From assembly GCA_903892355.1 (NCBI GenBank), contig CAITIE010000014.1, positions 34,488 through 98,487 of the forward strand: a stretch of 64,000 bases of DNA, in the 5' to 3' direction. Each line of letters starts with the position of its first letter. Position 1 is the first letter of the stretch. The stretch comes from an uncultured Pirellula sp. GTDB taxonomy: Bacteria > Planctomycetota > Planctomycetia > Pirellulales > Pirellulaceae. The notes below the pieces were generated by a model, which had not been told where the DNA came from, ran no database searches, and saw only the letters and a program-made list of their open reading frames with translations. Below, piece after piece: positions 27,273 through 36,406 of this stretch. The position numbers and the translations under genes are program-made.

Positions 27273-28910
27273 ATGGATTCCCTTTTTCGTCGCGCTAGTG
27301 GTCAGTTGCTTCATGTCACCTCGTTGCCAGCGCGATTGCGAGGTCATTCCCATGCAGACCACATGCCAGGGACCGATGGACCATGGAGCATCGGTGATTT
27401 AGGAGCCGGGGATATTGGCCCGTCTGCCTATGAGTTTGTGCGATTTCTGCACCAGAGCAAACAGCGTTGGTGGCAAATCCTGCCGACAAGTCCTGTGGGG
27501 TATGGCTTTTCACCGTACCAGTCACCATCTTCCTTTGCCGGAAACGCCTTGCTCATCAGTCCCGCACTATTGGTGCGCGATGGTTTGCTCAAGCAAGAGG
27601 ATTGGGACGCTGCTGTTTCTCATTTTCACGAAAACGACGCTCACAAGGTTCACTTTGAAAAGAGCTCGAGCCAGCGAATGGAGTTGCTGCGCATGGCGTT
27701 TCGCCGATTTCAGCAATCCCGACATGAACTCCATGGTGGCGAACTGAATAGCGTCTTCGAGCAATTTCGGCATGACCAGTCGCATTGGTTGGATGAGCAC
27801 TGTTTGTTCACTGCGAGCAAGTCCTATCACTCGGACAAACCTTGGTATGAGTGGGAACCATCTCTGGCCCGGCGCGAGCCCAGCGCGCTTGCCCATTGGT
27901 ACGACAAGTTGCGAATTGCTTGTGATTTCGAGGCCTTCATCCAGTTCCTTTTCGAACGCCAATGGGCTGAGTTGCGTCGCTACGCTGCCGAGTTGGGAGT
28001 GGGAATTATCGGTGATATCCCGATCTTTGTTTCGATGGATAGCTCGGATGTGTGGTCCGGACAACATTTGTTCGAACTCGATTCGAATGGGCGGCCGACT
28101 GTGGTTGCTGGGGTTCCACCTGACTATTTTTCGGTGACAGGGCAGCGTTGGGGGAATCCTCTTTACCTTTGGGATGCACATCGACAAAGCCAATACGATT
28201 GGTGGATTCGAAGATTCAAGCGGATCCTTCAGTTGTGCGATTTGATTCGTATCGACCATTTCCGAGGATTTGAATCGTACTGGGAGATACCAGCGAACCA
28301 CCCGGATGCGAGGATCGGCGAATGGAAGCCTGGTCCAAGGCACGAGTTTTTTCATGCGATTCGGCATGGGCTAGGCCATGGTCAAGATGGAGAACTACCG
28401 GTGATTGCAGAAGACCTGGGGTTCATTACCCCCGAGGTGCACGCACTCCGAGATGCATTCCATTTTCCAGGAATGCGTATTGTTCAATTTGGTTTTGGAG
28501 GAGGCGTTTCAACATCGCTCGACTTGCCACACAACTATCCAGTCCACTGCATCGCTTACACCGGTACGCACGATAATGATACCGTGGTAGGTTGGTACCA
28601 AAGCGTCGCGGGGGAAGGAAGCACCAGAACTCAAGCGGAGATCGATGCGGAAAAAAGATTCGCCTTGCAATATTTGGGATGTGCGCCGAGCGAGATCCAT
28701 CGAGGAATGATGCGGGCGATTTGGAGCTCGGTGGCGGCGATCGCTATCTCACCAATCCAGGATTTGTTGGGGTTGCCCGCCGACGCGAGAATGAACACCC
28801 CGGGAACTTCGACCGGAAACTGGACATGGCGGTGTCCACCTCGGAAGTTGGATTCAATCCAGGCAGAGTGGTTGGGCGAGTTCACCTGCACGTATGGACG
28901 CGCACGGTAG
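27273..28910 (+). CDS. malQ: 4-alpha-glucanotransferase (amylomaltase)
   Basis: A 545-aa GH77 enzyme that transfers alpha-1,4-glucan chains, releasing glucose, in maltodextrin or glycogen metabolism. It shows SPYQSPSSFAGN near the N-terminus, VSMDSSDVW and GVPPDYFSVTGQRWGNPLYLWD in the substrate site, IRIDHFRGFESYWEIPA with the nucleophile Asp, VIAEDLGFITPEV with the acid/base Glu, and GTHDNDTVVGWY with the third catalytic Asp. The end MNTPGTSTGNWTWR is the usual finish. Length fits bacterial MalQ enzymes of 500-550 aa. No other glycogen gene is adjacent. Confidence 0.95.
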   Translation: MDSLFRRASGQLLHVTSLPARLRGHSHADHMPGTDGPWSIGDLGAGDIGPSAYEFVRFLHQSKQRWWQILPTSPVGYGFSPYQSPSSFAGNALLISPALLVRDGLLKQEDWDAAVSHFHENDAHKVHFEKSSSQRMELLRMAFRRFQQSRHELHGGELNSVFEQFRHDQSHWLDEHCLFTASKSYHSDKPWYEWEPSLARREPSALAHWYDKLRIACDFEAFIQFLFERQWAELRRYAAELGVGIIGDIPIFVSMDSSDVWSGQHLFELDSNGRPTVVAGVPPDYFSVTGQRWGNPLYLWDAHRQSQYDWWIRRFKRILQLCDLIRIDHFRGFESYWEIPANHPDARIGEWKPGPRHEFFHAIRHGLGHGQDGELPVIAEDLGFITPEVHALRDAFHFPGMRIVQFGFGGGVSTSLDLPHNYPVHCIAYTGTHDNDTVVGWYQSVAGEGSTRTQAEIDAEKRFALQYLGCAPSEIHRGMMRAIWSSVAAIAISPIQDLLGLPADARMNTPGTSTGNWTWRCPPRKLDSIQAEWLGEFTCTYGRAR

Positions 28911-29162
28911 GCAATCGGCGGCTCATCCTGGGTTGGCCGTTGCTCTCTGCGGCAGTTTTTTCACGGGGCCTTAACCGTTCGACAGAAGGCGATTTCCCTT
29001 GGAAATCTGCGAGATCGAAGGTCGATCCAATGCGGGCCGCCCCACTTCTAGAAACGTGGGATCGACGGTAAAACAATGGGCTGATCGAAAGCCGAGTTGA
29101 GGCATTCTCGCCATCAACGGGTCGGCATACTTTGCGGTTTCAACATCCGAGGGCTTTGGTTT

Positions 29163-30275
29163 ATGAAAATCGTTTGCAAGCGAGACAAGTTTCTTGGGGC
29201 GTTCCAAATCGCATCAGCACTCGTCCCCACGCGAAGCCCGAAAGATGTTCTGATGAACGTCAAGGTGGAAGCGGACGAAGACCGAGTTATCTTGATGGCG
29301 ACCGACCAAGAAGCTGGAGTTCGGCTTGAGGTGGAGGACGTGGAGATCCAATCGCCTGGGAAAGCCTTGCTGAGTGTCGGGCGGGTAGGGAACATCCTTC
29401 GAGAGACGAGCGATGAGCAATTGACGATTGAGACGACCGGAAATTCTCTCGATATCTCAGGTCAGAACTCCGAGTTTCATTTGCCTCTCACGAACGCGGA
29501 TGAGTTCCCGAGTGTTGCAAAGTTCAACGAAGATAGTTACTTCGAACTTCCTTCAGGACTGTTTCGAGAGTTGGTACGTAGAACGGTCTTCGCAACCGAC
29601 AATGAAAGCACTCGCTACCAATTGGGTGGCGTCCTATTTGAGATCGAAGGGGATACCATTGTGGCGGTCGCAACCGACGGGCGCCGGTTGGCTTGCATGA
29701 AAGGCAAAGGGACACCCATCAATGGCTACAAAAACTCGGGCATGTCGACGATCGTTCCGACAAAAACGTTGCAACTGATCGAACGGTCGATCACTGATAA
29801 GGATGAATTGGTTCAGATCGCCGCTCGCAGCAATGACATCCTTCTGCGAACGAATCGCTGTACGATATACTCGCGATTGATTGAAGGACGCTATCCGAAT
29901 TGGAGGATGGTGATGCCCAGCACCGAGGGGCGAACACGTATCGAAGGGATCGTCGGTCCTTTCTTTTCGGCGATCCGACAAGCATCCATTGTTGCGGATC
30001 CGGAGAGTCGCGGGGTCGAGTTCGCGTTTGGTAACGGAACGTTAGTCGTGGCTGCCAAGACTGCAGACGTTGGTCAATCCCGGATTGAAATCCCAATTGC
30101 CTACACAGGTGAGACTATCAATATCACCATGGACTATCGCTTTGTGAGCGAGTTTTTCAAGGTGTTGGACATGGACAAGGTGTTCTACTTGGAAGTGCGA
30201 AGCAATACGGAACCTGCTTTGTTTCATACCGATGACGAATACTCGTATGTCGTGATGCCGATGTCTCGGCAGTAA
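29163..30275 (+). CDS. dnaN: DNA polymerase III subunit beta (sliding clamp)
   Basis: A 370-aa protein. MKIVCKRDKFLGAFQIASALVPTRS, LSVGRVGNILRE, RRTVFATDNESTRYQLGGVLFEIEGD, VATDGRRLA and the C-terminal YVVMPMSRQ are all characteristic of the ring-shaped clamp that tethers DNA polymerase III. The C-terminal M-P-M pattern matches the peptide-binding end of E. coli DnaN (MPMRL). I start at ATG 29163; upstream in-frame starts would add residues without homology. It is not beside dnaA, recF or gyrB: the neighbours are malQ and a deoxyhypusine synthase homologue, so this is not a classical origin arrangement. Confidence 0.96.
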   Translation: MKIVCKRDKFLGAFQIASALVPTRSPKDVLMNVKVEADEDRVILMATDQEAGVRLEVEDVEIQSPGKALLSVGRVGNILRETSDEQLTIETTGNSLDISGQNSEFHLPLTNADEFPSVAKFNEDSYFELPSGLFRELVRRTVFATDNESTRYQLGGVLFEIEGDTIVAVATDGRRLACMKGKGTPINGYKNSGMSTIVPTKTLQLIERSITDKDELVQIAARSNDILLRTNRCTIYSRLIEGRYPNWRMVMPSTEGRTRIEGIVGPFFSAIRQASIVADPESRGVEFAFGNGTLVVAAKTADVGQSRIEIPIAYTGETINITMDYRFVSEFFKVLDMDKVFYLEVRSNTEPALFHTDDEYSYVVMPMSRQ

Positions 30276-30372
30276 ATCGTTTTTCCCGAGGGTGCGTTTG
30301 TTTGGCGACCTCGGTGTTGTTGGCACCCCGTGCATATCCATTCGGTTTTTGAGTTAGAGATTGGGCCAAGCG

Positions 30373-31341
30373 ATGAGCATCACCGCGTTCATGGACAAGC
30401 ATTTTCGTCATTACAATGCGCGTGAGACCGTGTCTGCGGCGAAAGCCTACAAAACGTTCATCGAGAATGATAACGGCATGATGCTGGTGTCCTTGGCAGG
30501 AGCAATGAGCACCGCCGAAATCGGAATCTCATTGGCTGAAATGATCCGCAAAGGAAAGGTGCATGCGATCTCCTGCACGGCCGCAAACCTCGAAGAGGAT
30601 CTGTTCAACCTGTTCGCCCACAATGAGTACAAAACGATTCCGAATTGGAGAGCTCTGAGCACCGAGGATGAGATAGAGCTGCGCGATGCGGGTTTCAATC
30701 GCGTCACCGATACCTGTATTCCCGAAACGGTGATGATGCACATGCAGGATCGCTTGGTGAAATACTGGAAAGATGCAGCAGATAGTGGCAAGCAGTATTT
30801 TCCGTACGAGTACATGTTCAGGATCTTAGAGGAGGAAGATCTCAAGCAGCATTATCAAGTTCCTCGTGAGAACTCGTGGATGATTGCTGCCAAGGAGGCT
30901 GGGATACCGATTTACTCACCCGGGATCGAGGATAGTACGCTGGGCAACATGTTCGCGGCTCGGGTCATGGATGGCACCGTCAAGTCCCATTCGGCGCTGA
31001 AAAGTGGCACGCAGCAAATGCAGCATCTGGCGGAATGGTACCGGTCGGTTGCCGCCAAACGTCCCGTGGGTTTTTTCCAGATCGGCGGCGGCATTGCCGG
31101 GGACTTTGCGATCTGCGCAGTACCCATGTGGATTCAAGACCTGGGCGAGGAGAACATACGCCGTTGGGCGTACTTTGCACAGATAAGCGATGCGGACACC
31201 AGCTACGGTGGGTACAGTGGTGCCGTGCCGAACGAGAAAATCACTTGGAACAAGCTCGATCCGGAAAGCCCCAAGTTCATGATTGCGAGCGATGCAACCA
31301 TCGTGGCGCCTCTTATTTTTGCGTACGTGCTCGGCCAGTAA
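30373..31341 (+). CDS. Deoxyhypusine synthase family protein
   Basis: A 322-aa protein of the DHS family. In archaea and eukaryotes DHS moves an aminobutyl group from spermidine to a lysine of translation factor 5A, using NAD and an active-site lysine. Visible features are MMLVSLAGAMSTAEIGISLAEMIRKG, ISCTAANLEEDLFN, ENSWMIAAKEAGIPIYSPGIEDSTLG, QIGGGIAGDFAI and SGAVPNEKITWNKLDPES, the last being equivalent to the DHS lysine loop (WxK). Bacteria lack eIF5A; their relatives may make homospermidine or modify another target, so I give the family only. ATG 30373 is preferred over a TTG at 30361. Gap to dnaN is 97 bases. Confidence 0.88.
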   Translation: MSITAFMDKHFRHYNARETVSAAKAYKTFIENDNGMMLVSLAGAMSTAEIGISLAEMIRKGKVHAISCTAANLEEDLFNLFAHNEYKTIPNWRALSTEDEIELRDAGFNRVTDTCIPETVMMHMQDRLVKYWKDAADSGKQYFPYEYMFRILEEEDLKQHYQVPRENSWMIAAKEAGIPIYSPGIEDSTLGNMFAARVMDGTVKSHSALKSGTQQMQHLAEWYRSVAAKRPVGFFQIGGGIAGDFAICAVPMWIQDLGEENIRRWAYFAQISDADTSYGGYSGAVPNEKITWNKLDPESPKFMIASDATIVAPLIFAYVLGQ

Positions 31342-31713
31342 CCTGTAACTCGTGTTTTGGGTGTTGGTAAGGCGGTCTGGTCATCTCTTTTCGGCCCGTG
31401 CGACACCAAAACCGCGTCTTGTCTGCATCGCCAAGGGGGTTCCTGGTCCTTTTCTGTAGGGGCCGTTTCGAGCGTTTCTTACTGCCTGGGGACCGCGTTT
31501 TACCCTCTTTTTTGCAGCGAGCTCTTCCAGCGTTGGCACCCAAATCAGGCCTCGATCCCAATCGCCCACGGCAGAGTATTTCCACCTAGTTCTCGCCGAA
31601 AGGGTTTTTTTCCCCCAATATGCTGGACTCTGGTTTTAGGTTTTCGTAAATTGATAAATAGTTGCGGGAGGATTCCCGTCCTTGTCTCATCTTTGCGTTG
31701 TTTTTTTGCACTT
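31342..31713. other. Leader/intergenic region upstream of the DUF1559 gene
   Basis: About 370 bases with no supported gene. An AT-rich patch near 31640-31670 is a plausible promoter region. A short CGGGA/TCCCG hairpin lies close to 31671, shortly before the ribosome-binding site. A long 5' leader is possible for this abundant class of proteins. Confidence 0.45.
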
Positions 31714-31720
31714 ACGGAGG
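31714..31720 (+). promoter_or_regulatory. Strong Shine-Dalgarno sequence of the DUF1559 gene
   Basis: ACGGAGG with 5-base spacing precedes ATG 31726. It fixes the start and stands out because most genes here lack a recognisable Shine-Dalgarno site, suggesting high translation. Confidence 0.85.
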
Positions 31721-31725
31721 TGCCC

Positions 31726-32784
31726 ATGAAGAAAGCGTCTCGGCGAACAGCATTCACGCTTGTCGAGTTGCTAGTGGTCATTGCAATTATTGGAATTTTG
31801 GTGGGATTGTTGTTGCCGGCGGTCCAAGCTGCTCGGGAAGCAGCTCGACGGATGAGCTGCAGCAATAACATTCGTCAGTTGGGCTTAGCTCTGCACAATC
31901 ACGAATCCGCGTACAAGTGGGTTCCGACGTGGGGCAAAGAGTTCCCCATGAATGACACCTATGCAAGCCAAGGTAATCCATTTTTTGCTGTGACTGGCGA
32001 TGCTCGCAAGCCATTCGGCGTTCTTGGTCAGTTGCTTCCTTTCATCGAAGGGAACACGATCTTTAACTATTTCGATCTGAAGAAACCATTGATCGATCCG
32101 CGCAACATGCCACCACCCTTCCCAGGTGGACAAGTTCCAGTAGCGGCGACGACTCCGTTGCCGCTTTTCTTATGCCCGTCCACACCTGAATCCCCATCGG
32201 ATTACGGTCCGTACCTTTCCGCAGGCGGTATTCTGCCATCGGGAACCGTGTACAACTTGCCACGAACGGACTATGTGGCATTGCGAGGCCTTCACGGCAC
32301 GTTGCAAACGTGCGTTGGGCAACCGAACACAACCGTTCACAATTCGATGCTCGGTGCAACCGATCAAGAAATCATCACCAATCCTCGGCGCAAGTTCGCC
32401 GCGGTGACGGATGGTCTCTCCAACACGATCTGCTTCATCGAAATCGCTGGTAAACAGAAGCTCTATTTCCGAGGCCAAGCGTACCCAGGAACATGGACAA
32501 CAACCCCAGTACCTGCGTTCACGTTGAACTCGTTCTACGGTGACTGGAACACGGCGCGTTTCCCACGCGGCTTGAGCGGTGCTGACAGGAACAATCCCAA
32601 CCTTGCAGGTTGTTCCGTGTTCAATATCTTCAATCAAGACAACCCGTATTCCTTCCATGGTAGCGGTGTGCAAACGGTTCGAGGAGACGCATCCGTTGTC
32701 TTCCTCGCTGCAGCGACTGACCCACGCGTCTTCGCTGCCTTGGTCACCCGAGATGGTGGCGAGACGGTTGAACAGCCTGAGTAG
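31726..32784 (+). CDS. DUF1559 protein with type IV pilin-like N-terminal methylation motif
   Basis: A 352-aa protein of the large planctomycete DUF1559 family. The N-terminus [40 protein letters not shown] is a class III signal: basic stretch, F-T-L-V-E processing motif and a long hydrophobic helix (shown only in part as [18 protein letters not shown]). The core [16 protein letters not shown] follows. Near the C-terminus [18 protein letters not shown] corresponds to the H-X9-DG motif, here H-X9-DA. The prepilin peptidase at 42.8 kb could process it. Members are thought to form or decorate pseudopilus-like surface structures, which is not demonstrated. It has a strong ribosome-binding site and is followed by a clear terminator. 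Confidence 0.93.
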   Translation: MKKASRRTAFTLVELLVVIAIIGILVGLLLPAVQAAREAARRMSCSNNIRQLGLALHNHESAYKWVPTWGKEFPMNDTYASQGNPFFAVTGDARKPFGVLGQLLPFIEGNTIFNYFDLKKPLIDPRNMPPPFPGGQVPVAATTPLPLFLCPSTPESPSDYGPYLSAGGILPSGTVYNLPRTDYVALRGLHGTLQTCVGQPNTTVHNSMLGATDQEIITNPRRKFAAVTDGLSNTICFIEIAGKQKLYFRGQAYPGTWTTTPVPAFTLNSFYGDWNTARFPRGLSGADRNNPNLAGCSVFNIFNQDNPYSFHGSGVQTVRGDASVVFLAAATDPRVFAALVTRDGGETVEQPE

Positions 32785-32855
32785 ATGGAAAACGGTTCGA
32801 CAGGGTGCTAGCTTCGGTTGCTAGGCTCTGGTTCGGAGCGATGAAATTCTGAGAG

Positions 32856-32889
32856 ACGAGCAAGCCCTGTGGCTTGCTCGTTCTTTTTT
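32856..32889 (+). terminator. Rho-independent terminator after DUF1559 gene
   Basis: An 11-bp stem ACGAGCAAGCC/GGCTTGCTCGT (32856-32866 and 32871-32881) with a CTGT loop runs into TCTTTTTTG. It is a strong intrinsic terminator that isolates the DUF1559 transcript. Confidence 0.9.
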
Positions 32890-32969
32890 GGTATTCTGAA
32901 ACTTAGATTCTTAAAGTGAATCTGCCTTCACTTCTTTTCCAGCCCATCCGCGGTTTTGCTTGAGTAAGG

Positions 32970-33443
32970 ATGTCTACAAAAATGAGTATCTGTTCGAGTG
33001 CTTCGAGGAATCGTTCGTTCGTAGTTGCTGCTTCCATGCTTGTTGGACTGCTGTCCATGGTAGGCTGCGACAGCGGACCGAAATTGATCGATGTGACAGG
33101 AACGTTGATGGTTGATGGAAAGCCAGCCGATGGTGCGACGCTGCTGTTTCATCCGAAGAACGTGAAAAATGGCACTGTTGCATCCGCGGCTACAGGGGCC
33201 GATGGCAAGTTCAAATTTATGAGTGACCTGCGCCCCGGTATTCCTGTTGGGAGCTACGATGTCACGGTGACATGGCCAGATCCCTCGGTGAAGCCAACCG
33301 AGTCGCAACGCATGCAAGGCCTCTTTGATGGTGGCCCAGACCTTTTCAAAGGAAAGTACTCGACGCTCGGGAAATCTGGATTGGTCCAAGAGGTCACCGC
33401 ATCGAGCAAGGAACTGCCACCTATTGAGTTGAGCGCTAATTGA
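32970..33443 (+). CDS. Small lipoprotein with carboxypeptidase-regulatory-like beta domain
   Basis: A 157-aa protein. The hydrophobic N-terminal region FVVAASMLVGLLSMVGC ends in a lipobox cysteine (about residue 33). The mature part has VTGTLMVDGKPADGATLLFHP and GADGKFKFMSDLRPGIPVGSYDVTVTWPDP, the usual pattern of planctomycete lipoproteins with a CarboxypepD_reg/transthyretin-like fold. These are often encoded directly downstream of DUF1559 genes, as here. ATG 32982 is an alternative start. The role is unknown; probably an outer-membrane or periplasmic lipoprotein associated with the DUF1559 product. Confidence 0.85.
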   Translation: MSTKMSICSSASRNRSFVVAASMLVGLLSMVGCDSGPKLIDVTGTLMVDGKPADGATLLFHPKNVKNGTVASAATGADGKFKFMSDLRPGIPVGSYDVTVTWPDPSVKPTESQRMQGLFDGGPDLFKGKYSTLGKSGLVQEVTASSKELPPIELSAN

Positions 33444-33604
33444 TAATGCCAGGATGCGCGACGGGTTCGCGTAAAGGATCGCAATGGAGAATGTCTCCCC
33501 CGTGCGCTATGCAATGTTGCTTGACGATCCTGGTCACATGACGAAATTTTTCGTCTTTGGTTTTTTGGCCACTATTTAAAGTTGACTTCCACAAGATATT
33601 GATC

Positions 33605-35062
33605 ATGCAGAAGAACCGATACCGATTCGTTGTTGGATTGTTCGCCATTTTCAGTACTGCACTGGCGAGTCCCTTGGTTCATGCGGAGCCACCTGTCGGG
33701 AGTAAGCTGACGCCTCTCGATCACTATGTTGCTAAGCCCGACGACGCCTACCGATGGGAATTGCGAGAGACGATTGAGGCTCCAGGTTTCAAGACGCATG
33801 CGATTCGATTGACGTCGCAGCGATGGCGTACCGAGGCAGATGTCGATCGGCCACTATGGGAGCATTGGCTAGCGGTTACGGTTCCTGACAAAGTACAAAC
33901 CGATCGAGTTTTCTTGTTCATCGGGGGGGGAAGTCACACAAGCGCCCAACCCAAGACGCCCGATCCGATCGTAGCTGCGATCGCCGCCGCAACAGGGAGT
34001 GTTGTAGCGGAATTAAAGAACATCCCCAATCAGCCCCTCGTCTTTCATAACGACGGTGAAGCTCGATCGGAGGATGACTTGATCGGGTACGCTTGGGCCC
34101 AATTCCTCGAGACAGGCGACCCCACTTGGCTGCCGCGATTGCCGATGGTGAAAAGTGTAGTTCGGGCAATGGATTGCATCACGGAGTTCGAGGCATCGGA
34201 GGCAGGGGGCCAACGCAAGGTTGAGAAATTTGTGGTTGCCGGTGGTTCGAAACGGGGATGGACAACGTGGATGGCGGGAGCTGCCGACAAGCGAATTGAA
34301 GCCATCGTGCCGATCGTGATCGATGTCGCTAATTGCCGGGATTCGCTGAAGAATCACGCGGAGACCTATGGATTCTGGGCAGATGCGATCGGCAACTATT
34401 ACCAACATCGCGTCCTGCAGCGCTTCGATCATCCTCGGATGCAGTCCCTCTATGAGATCGTCGACCCATACTACTACCGCGATCGACTACGGCTGCCCAA
34501 GTACATCGTCAATGCGAGCGGGGATCAGTTCTTCGTCCCGGATTCATCGCAATTTTACTACGATGAATTGCAAGGAGAGAAATTGTTGCGGTATGTTCCA
34601 AACGCGGACCACGGTTTAAAAAACTCCGATGCCGTCCAGAGTATTGCCGCGTTCTACCACATGGTGTGTCAAGGAAAGAAAAGCCCCGTGTACTCGTGGA
34701 AGTTCAGTGGCGAGGGTGCGATTCATGTGCATCCTATAACCAAGCCATCGCAAGTTGTCGTGTGGCGAGCCAACAATCCCAACGCGAGGGACTTCCGATT
34801 GCAGACCATTGGCCCAGCCTTTGTGAGCACGGAGCTTAAGCCGGATGCCGATGGGAATTTCGTGGCGCCTCCAGCCCCTGAGCAGCCTGGTTGGACCGCG
34901 AGTTTCGTCGAACTGACCTATGATGTCGGGGCTCCATTCCCGTTGAAGGTCACCACGGCGGTCAAGATCACCCCGGATGTTCTTCCTTTCAAGGATATTG
35001 AACTGACGGAAGTGAAATACGAGCGTGAGGTCGCCGGCCAAAAGACCCAGACAGGGAAATAA
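33605..35062 (+). CDS. PhoPQ-activated pathogenicity-related (PqaA-type) secreted hydrolase
   Basis: A 485-aa exported alpha/beta-hydrolase-like protein. Signal peptide RFVVGLFAIFSTALASPLVHA. The mature protein starts LTPLDHYVAKPDDAYRWELRE. VFLFIGGGSHTS forms the oxyanion-side strand, VVAGGSKRGWTTWMAG carries the nucleophile Ser (near residue 214), YIVNASGDQFFVPDSS carries the Asp, and YVPNADHGLKNSD carries the His. PqaA in Salmonella is PhoP-regulated, but the family is large in planctomycetes and its substrate is unknown. The stop overlaps the next ATG as TAATG, so it is coupled to the alcohol dehydrogenase. Confidence 0.9.
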   Translation: MQKNRYRFVVGLFAIFSTALASPLVHAEPPVGSKLTPLDHYVAKPDDAYRWELRETIEAPGFKTHAIRLTSQRWRTEADVDRPLWEHWLAVTVPDKVQTDRVFLFIGGGSHTSAQPKTPDPIVAAIAAATGSVVAELKNIPNQPLVFHNDGEARSEDDLIGYAWAQFLETGDPTWLPRLPMVKSVVRAMDCITEFEASEAGGQRKVEKFVVAGGSKRGWTTWMAGAADKRIEAIVPIVIDVANCRDSLKNHAETYGFWADAIGNYYQHRVLQRFDHPRMQSLYEIVDPYYYRDRLRLPKYIVNASGDQFFVPDSSQFYYDELQGEKLLRYVPNADHGLKNSDAVQSIAAFYHMVCQGKKSPVYSWKFSGEGAIHVHPITKPSQVVVWRANNPNARDFRLQTIGPAFVSTELKPDADGNFVAPPAPEQPGWTASFVELTYDVGAPFPLKVTTAVKITPDVLPFKDIELTEVKYEREVAGQKTQTGK

Positions 35063-36228
35063 TGCGGCAATCCCATTCTTCGTTCCAAAATCATCTCCCT
35101 CGTCGTGTAATTACGGGGAGAGGAGAGTCTTTGAAGTTGGGACATCTATGCGAGTCGATGGGCTGGAAGCGTGTTTTCCTGGTCAGCGACGAAGGGCTGG
35201 ATCGCGCAGGGATAGTGGACTTGGTGCACACACCTTTGGTTCAGCAAGGCCGTTCCGCCGGTTCGTTCCTTGCTGTTCCGGCAGAACCACCGATTGAAAC
35301 CGTCGATTGGATCGCGAGGCAGATTCGCGATTGCGAGGCCGATGTGGTTATCGGACTCGGTGGTGGGAGCGTGATGGATGCAACCAAGGTTGCTGCGGTG
35401 GTTGCCGACCGAAATTGCGATGCCAAGTCGTTGGTGGGTATCGGTAAAGTCGAACGTCGAGGATTGCCGACCGTCCTTGTCCCGACAACTGCGGGAACCG
35501 GCTCCGAGGCTACCTTCGTGGCAATCCTCACCGACAACCACTCTGGCAATAAAGTAGGCGTCGTCGACCCAGTTCTGTTGGCAGACATCGCCGTTGTAGA
35601 TCCCTCATTGACCGACGGTTTACCTCCATCGATCACAGCTGCGACTGGCATGGACGCAATCGTCCATGCGATTGAAGCGTTCATCGCGACCTGTGCCACC
35701 CCAATCGCTCGCGGATTGGCGCTCGAGGCCGCAAAGTTCTTGGGGCCAGCCTTAACTGCTGTTTACCAAAATCCGAAAGATCAAAGTGCACGCGACAAAA
35801 TGGCGATCGGCTCTCATCTTGCCGGTATGGCCTTTGCAAATTCCTCGTGCTGCGCGGTCCATGCACTCGCACTGCCGCTAGGCGGGCGTTATTCGATTCC
35901 TCATGGGGTCATTACCGGCTGCTTTGTCGGCGAGATGATGCGTCATAATGCGGTAGCGTGTGAAGCTGATTTTCGTGAACTGGGACTGGCGTTTGGGTGG
36001 GGAGATTCCCACGCCAAAGCATTCTCTTTGCACCTCGATTCCTTGGCTGGAAGTCTCGGGCTCTTCGATGCCATTAAGACGCATGCGATCCCTAGCTCGG
36101 TGATTCCAGCGATGGCAAAAGATGCTGTTGCCAACCGACGCTTGATGGGGCCCAATCCTAACGAAGTCACCGTGTCGGACGCGGAGCGGATTTATAGGTC
36201 CGTGCTGCGCATCGAGGAAGGCATTTGA
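35062..36228 (+). CDS. Iron-containing alcohol dehydrogenase
   Basis: A 388-aa group III alcohol dehydrogenase. NAD is bound by VVIGLGGGSVMDATKVAAVV and the PTTAGTGSEATFVAIL motif. Metal ligands come from DAIVHAIEAFIA (His) and HALALPLGGRYSIPHG (two His), with an Asp in ADIAVVDPSL. It interconverts an alcohol and an aldehyde or ketone; the family includes lactaldehyde reductase FucO and 4-hydroxybutyrate dehydrogenase. Translation is coupled to the upstream hydrolase by TAATG. With rhamnulokinase facing this cluster, reduction of L-lactaldehyde is a reasonable guess. Substrate unproven. Confidence 0.9.
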   Translation: MRQSHSSFQNHLPRRVITGRGESLKLGHLCESMGWKRVFLVSDEGLDRAGIVDLVHTPLVQQGRSAGSFLAVPAEPPIETVDWIARQIRDCEADVVIGLGGGSVMDATKVAAVVADRNCDAKSLVGIGKVERRGLPTVLVPTTAGTGSEATFVAILTDNHSGNKVGVVDPVLLADIAVVDPSLTDGLPPSITAATGMDAIVHAIEAFIATCATPIARGLALEAAKFLGPALTAVYQNPKDQSARDKMAIGSHLAGMAFANSSCCAVHALALPLGGRYSIPHGVITGCFVGEMMRHNAVACEADFRELGLAFGWGDSHAKAFSLHLDSLAGSLGLFDAIKTHAIPSSVIPAMAKDAVANRRLMGPNPNEVTVSDAERIYRSVLRIEEGI

Positions 36229-36406
36229 GTTGGCTTGTCATACCGTCGCAGTAACGCTGTAGCTGTGATACCATCTCGGGTTGGCGCAAGTACTCAGCGC
36301 TCATCCGCCAGCCCGACCAGCCCGTCTGAAATTCCAAATGGGCGATTCCTGCCCAACAACAGTACTGCCCGAGCCCAAGAACAATCTTTTTCAGAGGATA
36401 CGATCC

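Noticed and set aside
28592..29071. 159-aa plus-strand frame over the end of malQ
   Set aside because: The malQ frame keeps conserved GH77 residues to its stop at 28910; this frame shows none.
29163..30275. Replication origin near dnaN
   Set aside because: No dnaA gene and no cluster of DnaA-box-like sites was noticed around it; dnaN sits between metabolic genes.
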